Under the pieces are notes generated by a model, which had not been told where the DNA came from, did not search any database, and saw only the letters and a program-made list of their open reading frames with translations. From JAGLCW01 sp964427915 (GTDB taxonomy: Bacteria; Caldisericota; Caldisericia; UBA6126): a DNA stretch of 7,123 nt. Position 1 is the stretch's first letter. Every line of letters begins with the position of its first letter. Below, piece by piece: positions 4,575 through 7,123 of the stretch. Position numbers and translations under genes: made by a program. The DNA is taken from assembly GCA_964427915.1 (NCBI GenBank), contig CAYRWA010000051.1:1-7123 (forward strand). Direction: 5' to 3'.

Positions 4575-7123
4575 TACTTCACAACCACAAAGGCAAGTAG
4601 TTCAAAGTCTTCAAGCCCCTTGATGCTATTCATTAGAGCAGTTGTACCACCTGCAGAGAAAAGACTCTCCACATCACTTTCATCTTTAACATGTAAAATT
4701 GCTTCGATTGATTTATTCAGGAGATTAGAGTATCGCTTCATGTTTTTGCCATCGTCTGTTTCTTCGTTGAATGGGATACACACGTCTTTTATGGGTTCAC
4801 AATTGCCTTTACAAATTGTACGAAGGATATCGAGCGTATTTTTAACATTGAGATGATTAGAAAGAATTGAACCGTCGGTCTTAATGTATACTAAATAAAA
4901 AGGGTGAAGTTGGTTGGTTTTGTCGATATTAATACTGTTGTTGATGTTCTTTAAAACAAAGACGACACCTTCATCAATACCACGCTCAAGGTCTTTTGTA
5001 CAAACTGTGTGAAGTCCACTGACAGAGGTTTGAAGAGAATCGTGGTCTTTCACATAACTTACAAGGTCCATACGGAAATCGTTTAAACCTAAATCGGTTA
5101 TTGATACGCCGGAACCTATATCTTCAATATCAACTACTTCTTCCTGAAGTTTCTCGAGCTGCTTTTTTCTAAAAAGAAGATCGGATGATTTATTGGTAAG
5201 AACGTTATCTTCGCCAGTAGCGGTAGCATCTACCATGTACATTTTACTCTCAACTCTAGTTTTTAGGTTGATGTAGTCATCTAGTGAGAGCTGTGGCCAA
5301 AAATTAATCAGTTGAATGTCTTTGTTGGTAGATCCGATACGATCTATTCGACCAAAGCGTTGAATGATACGAACAGGGTTCCAGTGAATGTCATAATTGA
5401 TAAGTGTATCGCAGTCCTGCAGGTTCTGTCCTTCTGATATACAATCCGTTGCAATCAGAATATCAATTTCAGATGCTTTCGTATGCCTTCGTTCTTTAGA
5501 TCTAGGTGAAAAGTTTATCAGAAGGTTGTTAAAGCTAGTATCAATCTTTAATGTGCATTTATTATCGTCTGCTCCTGTTATCTTTGCACATGCAAGATTA
5601 TGTGTTGTCTTTAGATAGTCAGAAATGTTTTCATAAAGGTAATTGACAGTATCTGCAAACGCACTGAAAATGAGAACTTTTTTATTACTGGGATTAATGG
5701 GGTATTTCAACTTCTTTGTGATGAAATCTTTCAAATCTTTTAACTTCATATCGTGCTCTGGTGTAACTTTATCTATTGCATTGTACAGAGTTTTCGCGAT
5801 AATAATATCCGCTACGAGGTCTTGTTTCCATCCAATTGTGTTCATGTCAGCTAGTTTTACACGTACTTTATTTCCCACACTCATTTCATCATTTTGCCAG
5901 TCCTCACTGTCAGATTCAAAATCAATGTCATCTGGAAGTGGGGTTTCTGTAAAGCTATCGATATTTTTCATATCAAATGCTTCTATTTTTTTAACAACGG
6001 ATTCATTGGATTTGATAAATTTATCCAAAGTAATCCGAAAAGAATCTACAGAGCTTTCAAGTCTTTTTAAAAAGTTAATTCTCATTAAAGTCTGTAAGCT
6101 TTTTTCACGGTGGGATTGTTTGAAACTTACTCTATCGGCAATATTTGTATCGTATAAATCACTATAAAACTGTCGTTTATGCTCCAAAATGTACTCAGTT
6201 GGGGAATAAATTGCTAGATTCAACTTACTTAGTTCTTTATAAATCTCAGAAATATCAATAAAGTCCAATAAATCGGTAATTGTAGTAAAGTGATTAATGG
6301 GTTTTAAACGATTAGGAAATGTACCGATCGTTTTCATATCGTAGTATTTTTCAATATGTTTCCGGCTTCGGGCAATGGTAACACTATCCAGAAGTTTAAA
6401 AAAATCAAAATTTCTATTCAATCTTGACAATAAAGATTGACTTGTACGTTGATCTATGGGTAGCTTGGACCAATCGTTAAAAGTCTTTTGTGCATTGTTC
6501 AAAATACTTTCAACAGATCGTTCTATACCCAATTGTTCGTTTTTTACTCCCGTTTCCCCTTCCCAAGCAAGAGCAATTTGATTCTTTAAATCCTTGAATC
6601 TATTGTTGACGGGAGTAGCAGATAACATAAGAACCTTTGTTTTAACACCTTTTTTCATAACATCATTCAAAAGTTTTTGGTAACGGGTAATCCGATCTTT
6701 TCTTGGGTCGTTGTTGCGGAAATTGTGAGATTCATCAATCACAACTAAATCATAGTTTCCCCAATTGATCCGAGATAAATCAATTCCATTGGATTCCCCA
6801 CTATCCCTAGATAAGTCAGTGTGATGGAGAACATTATAATTAAATCGGTCGGATATCAGGGGATTGTCTTCGTAATTGTGTAAAAATGTCAACCAATTGT
6901 CACCTAATTTTTTTGGGCAAAGTACCAGTATAGAGCGATTTCTTTCTTGGTAATACTTTATAACACCTAGGGCTGTAAAAGTTTTTCCTAGTCCAACACT
7001 GTCCGCGAGGATACAGCCATTATGTCGTTCTAGTTTATTGATAATCCCAAGGACGGCATCTTTTTGAAAATCATAGAGTTTTTTCCAAATAGCAGATTCT
7101 TTAAATCCAGTTTTTTCGTTAGC
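4574..7123 (-). CDS. SNF2/RapA-type DEAD/DEAH helicase, 5' end beyond window
   Basis: Superfamily 2 ATPase of the SNF2/HepA type, predicted to move along duplex DNA using ATP. The frame is open to the right edge, giving 849 visible residues (residue 1 is the codon at 7121-7123). A start at 6892 would be a TTG inside the ATPase core, after Walker A, so it is not the real start. Visible motifs: Q-like LYDFQKDAV at 16-24, Walker A DSVGLGKT at 41-48, DESH at 130-133, SATP at 168-171, motif V TDCISEGQNLQ at 559-569, motif VI QRFGRIDRIG at 588-597. About 300 residues separate the lobes, including an acidic stretch at 392-413. The last ~250 residues match no domain I recognise. Relatives in similar operons are, as I recall, about 1,050-1,100 residues, some with an N-terminal phospholipase-D-like domain; that part would be off the window. 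It is the first gene seen in the operon, and its TAA overlaps the next ATG. Helicase class is sure; the defence role is inferred. Confidence 0.93.
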   Translation of the reverse strand, partial: ANEKTGFKESAIWKKLYDFQKDAVLGIINKLERHNGCILADSVGLGKTFTALGVIKYYQERNRSILVLCPKKLGDNWLTFLHNYEDNPLISDRFNYNVLHHTDLSRDSGESNGIDLSRINWGNYDLVVIDESHNFRNNDPRKDRITRYQKLLNDVMKKGVKTKVLMLSATPVNNRFKDLKNQIALAWEGETGVKNEQLGIERSVESILNNAQKTFNDWSKLPIDQRTSQSLLSRLNRNFDFFKLLDSVTIARSRKHIEKYYDMKTIGTFPNRLKPINHFTTITDLLDFIDISEIYKELSKLNLAIYSPTEYILEHKRQFYSDLYDTNIADRVSFKQSHREKSLQTLMRINFLKRLESSVDSFRITLDKFIKSNESVVKKIEAFDMKNIDSFTETPLPDDIDFESDSEDWQNDEMSVGNKVRVKLADMNTIGWKQDLVADIIIAKTLYNAIDKVTPEHDMKLKDLKDFITKKLKYPINPSNKKVLIFSAFADTVNYLYENISDYLKTTHNLACAKITGADDNKCTLKIDTSFNNLLINFSPRSKERRHTKASEIDILIATDCISEGQNLQDCDTLINYDIHWNPVRIIQRFGRIDRIGSTNKDIQLINFWPQLSLDDYINLKTRVESKMYMVDATATGEDNVLTNKSSDLLFRKKQLEKLQEEVVDIEDIGSGVSITDLGLNDFRMDLVSYVKDHDSLQTSVSGLHTVCTKDLERGIDEGVVFVLKNINNSINIDKTNQLHPFYLVYIKTDGSILSNHLNVKNTLDILRTICKGNCEPIKDVCIPFNEETDDGKNMKRYSNLLNKSIEAILHVKDESDVESLFSAGGTTALMNSIKGLEDFELLAFVVVK

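Noticed and set aside
4786..5002. Cys residues in the helicase C-terminus as a zinc site
   Set aside because: The spacing (one Cys, then CX3CX6C much later) does not fit a common zinc-binding pattern.
5643..6167. 174-codon plus-strand open frame
   Set aside because: It is antisense to the inter-lobe region of the helicase, has Ser/Phe/Ile-rich low-complexity composition and matches no family. It is a shadow of the real gene.
6890..6892. TTG as the helicase start
   Set aside because: The same frame is open to the right edge and encodes Walker A (6980-7003), so this TTG is an internal Leu codon.
1..7123. DISARM or BREX locus
   Set aside because: A SNF2-like helicase next to a methyltransferase recalls class 1 DISARM, but none of the other DISARM or BREX genes is visible, and the methyltransferase is directly followed by a type III Res.

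Overview
The whole window is one minus-strand operon fragment carrying an expanded type III restriction-modification locus. Transcription runs from the right edge to the left edge: SNF2/RapA-type helicase (5' end outside the window) -> DUF4391 protein -> short KilA-N protein -> type III DNA methyltransferase (mod) -> type III restriction subunit (res, frameshifted, 3' end outside the window). I see no plus-strand gene, RNA gene, CRISPR array, insertion sequence or tRNA. The longest stretch without a gene is 37 bases.

The DNA is AT-rich (about 35-40% GC in the lines I counted by eye). The genes use ordinary bacterial start and stop codons and TGG for Trp, and two genes have clear Shine-Dalgarno sequences (AAGGAG, AGGAGAG). 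This fits a low-GC bacterium, for example a Firmicute or a spirochaete. The sequence does not allow a finer call, and such loci are often acquired horizontally.

Layout: helicase 4574-7123 (849 residues visible, both RecA lobes); DUF4391 3933-4574, joined to the helicase by a TAATG stop/start overlap; KilA-N 3664-3945, overlapping the DUF4391 end by 13 bases with its own strong ribosome binding site; mod 1740-3626, where a Shine-Dalgarno inside the longest reading frame points to the second Met as the start, with a possible internal promoter just upstream; res 1-1738, starting one base after the mod stop. Res is broken by a one-base loss in an A run at 730-735, but its reading continues intact in the -1 frame down to the window edge, including helicase motifs V and VI. 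The nuclease domain would lie outside the window.

How it may work: Mod methylates adenine in an asymmetric site, and Mod plus Res would cut unmodified invading DNA using Res ATPase activity. The tightly coupled SNF2 helicase and DUF4391 protein are not part of a classical two-gene type III system. They may form a second effector or accessory module (inference). With Res frameshifted, the present copy may act only as a methyltransferase plus the helicase/DUF4391 module, unless the frameshift is a sequencing error or is bypassed.
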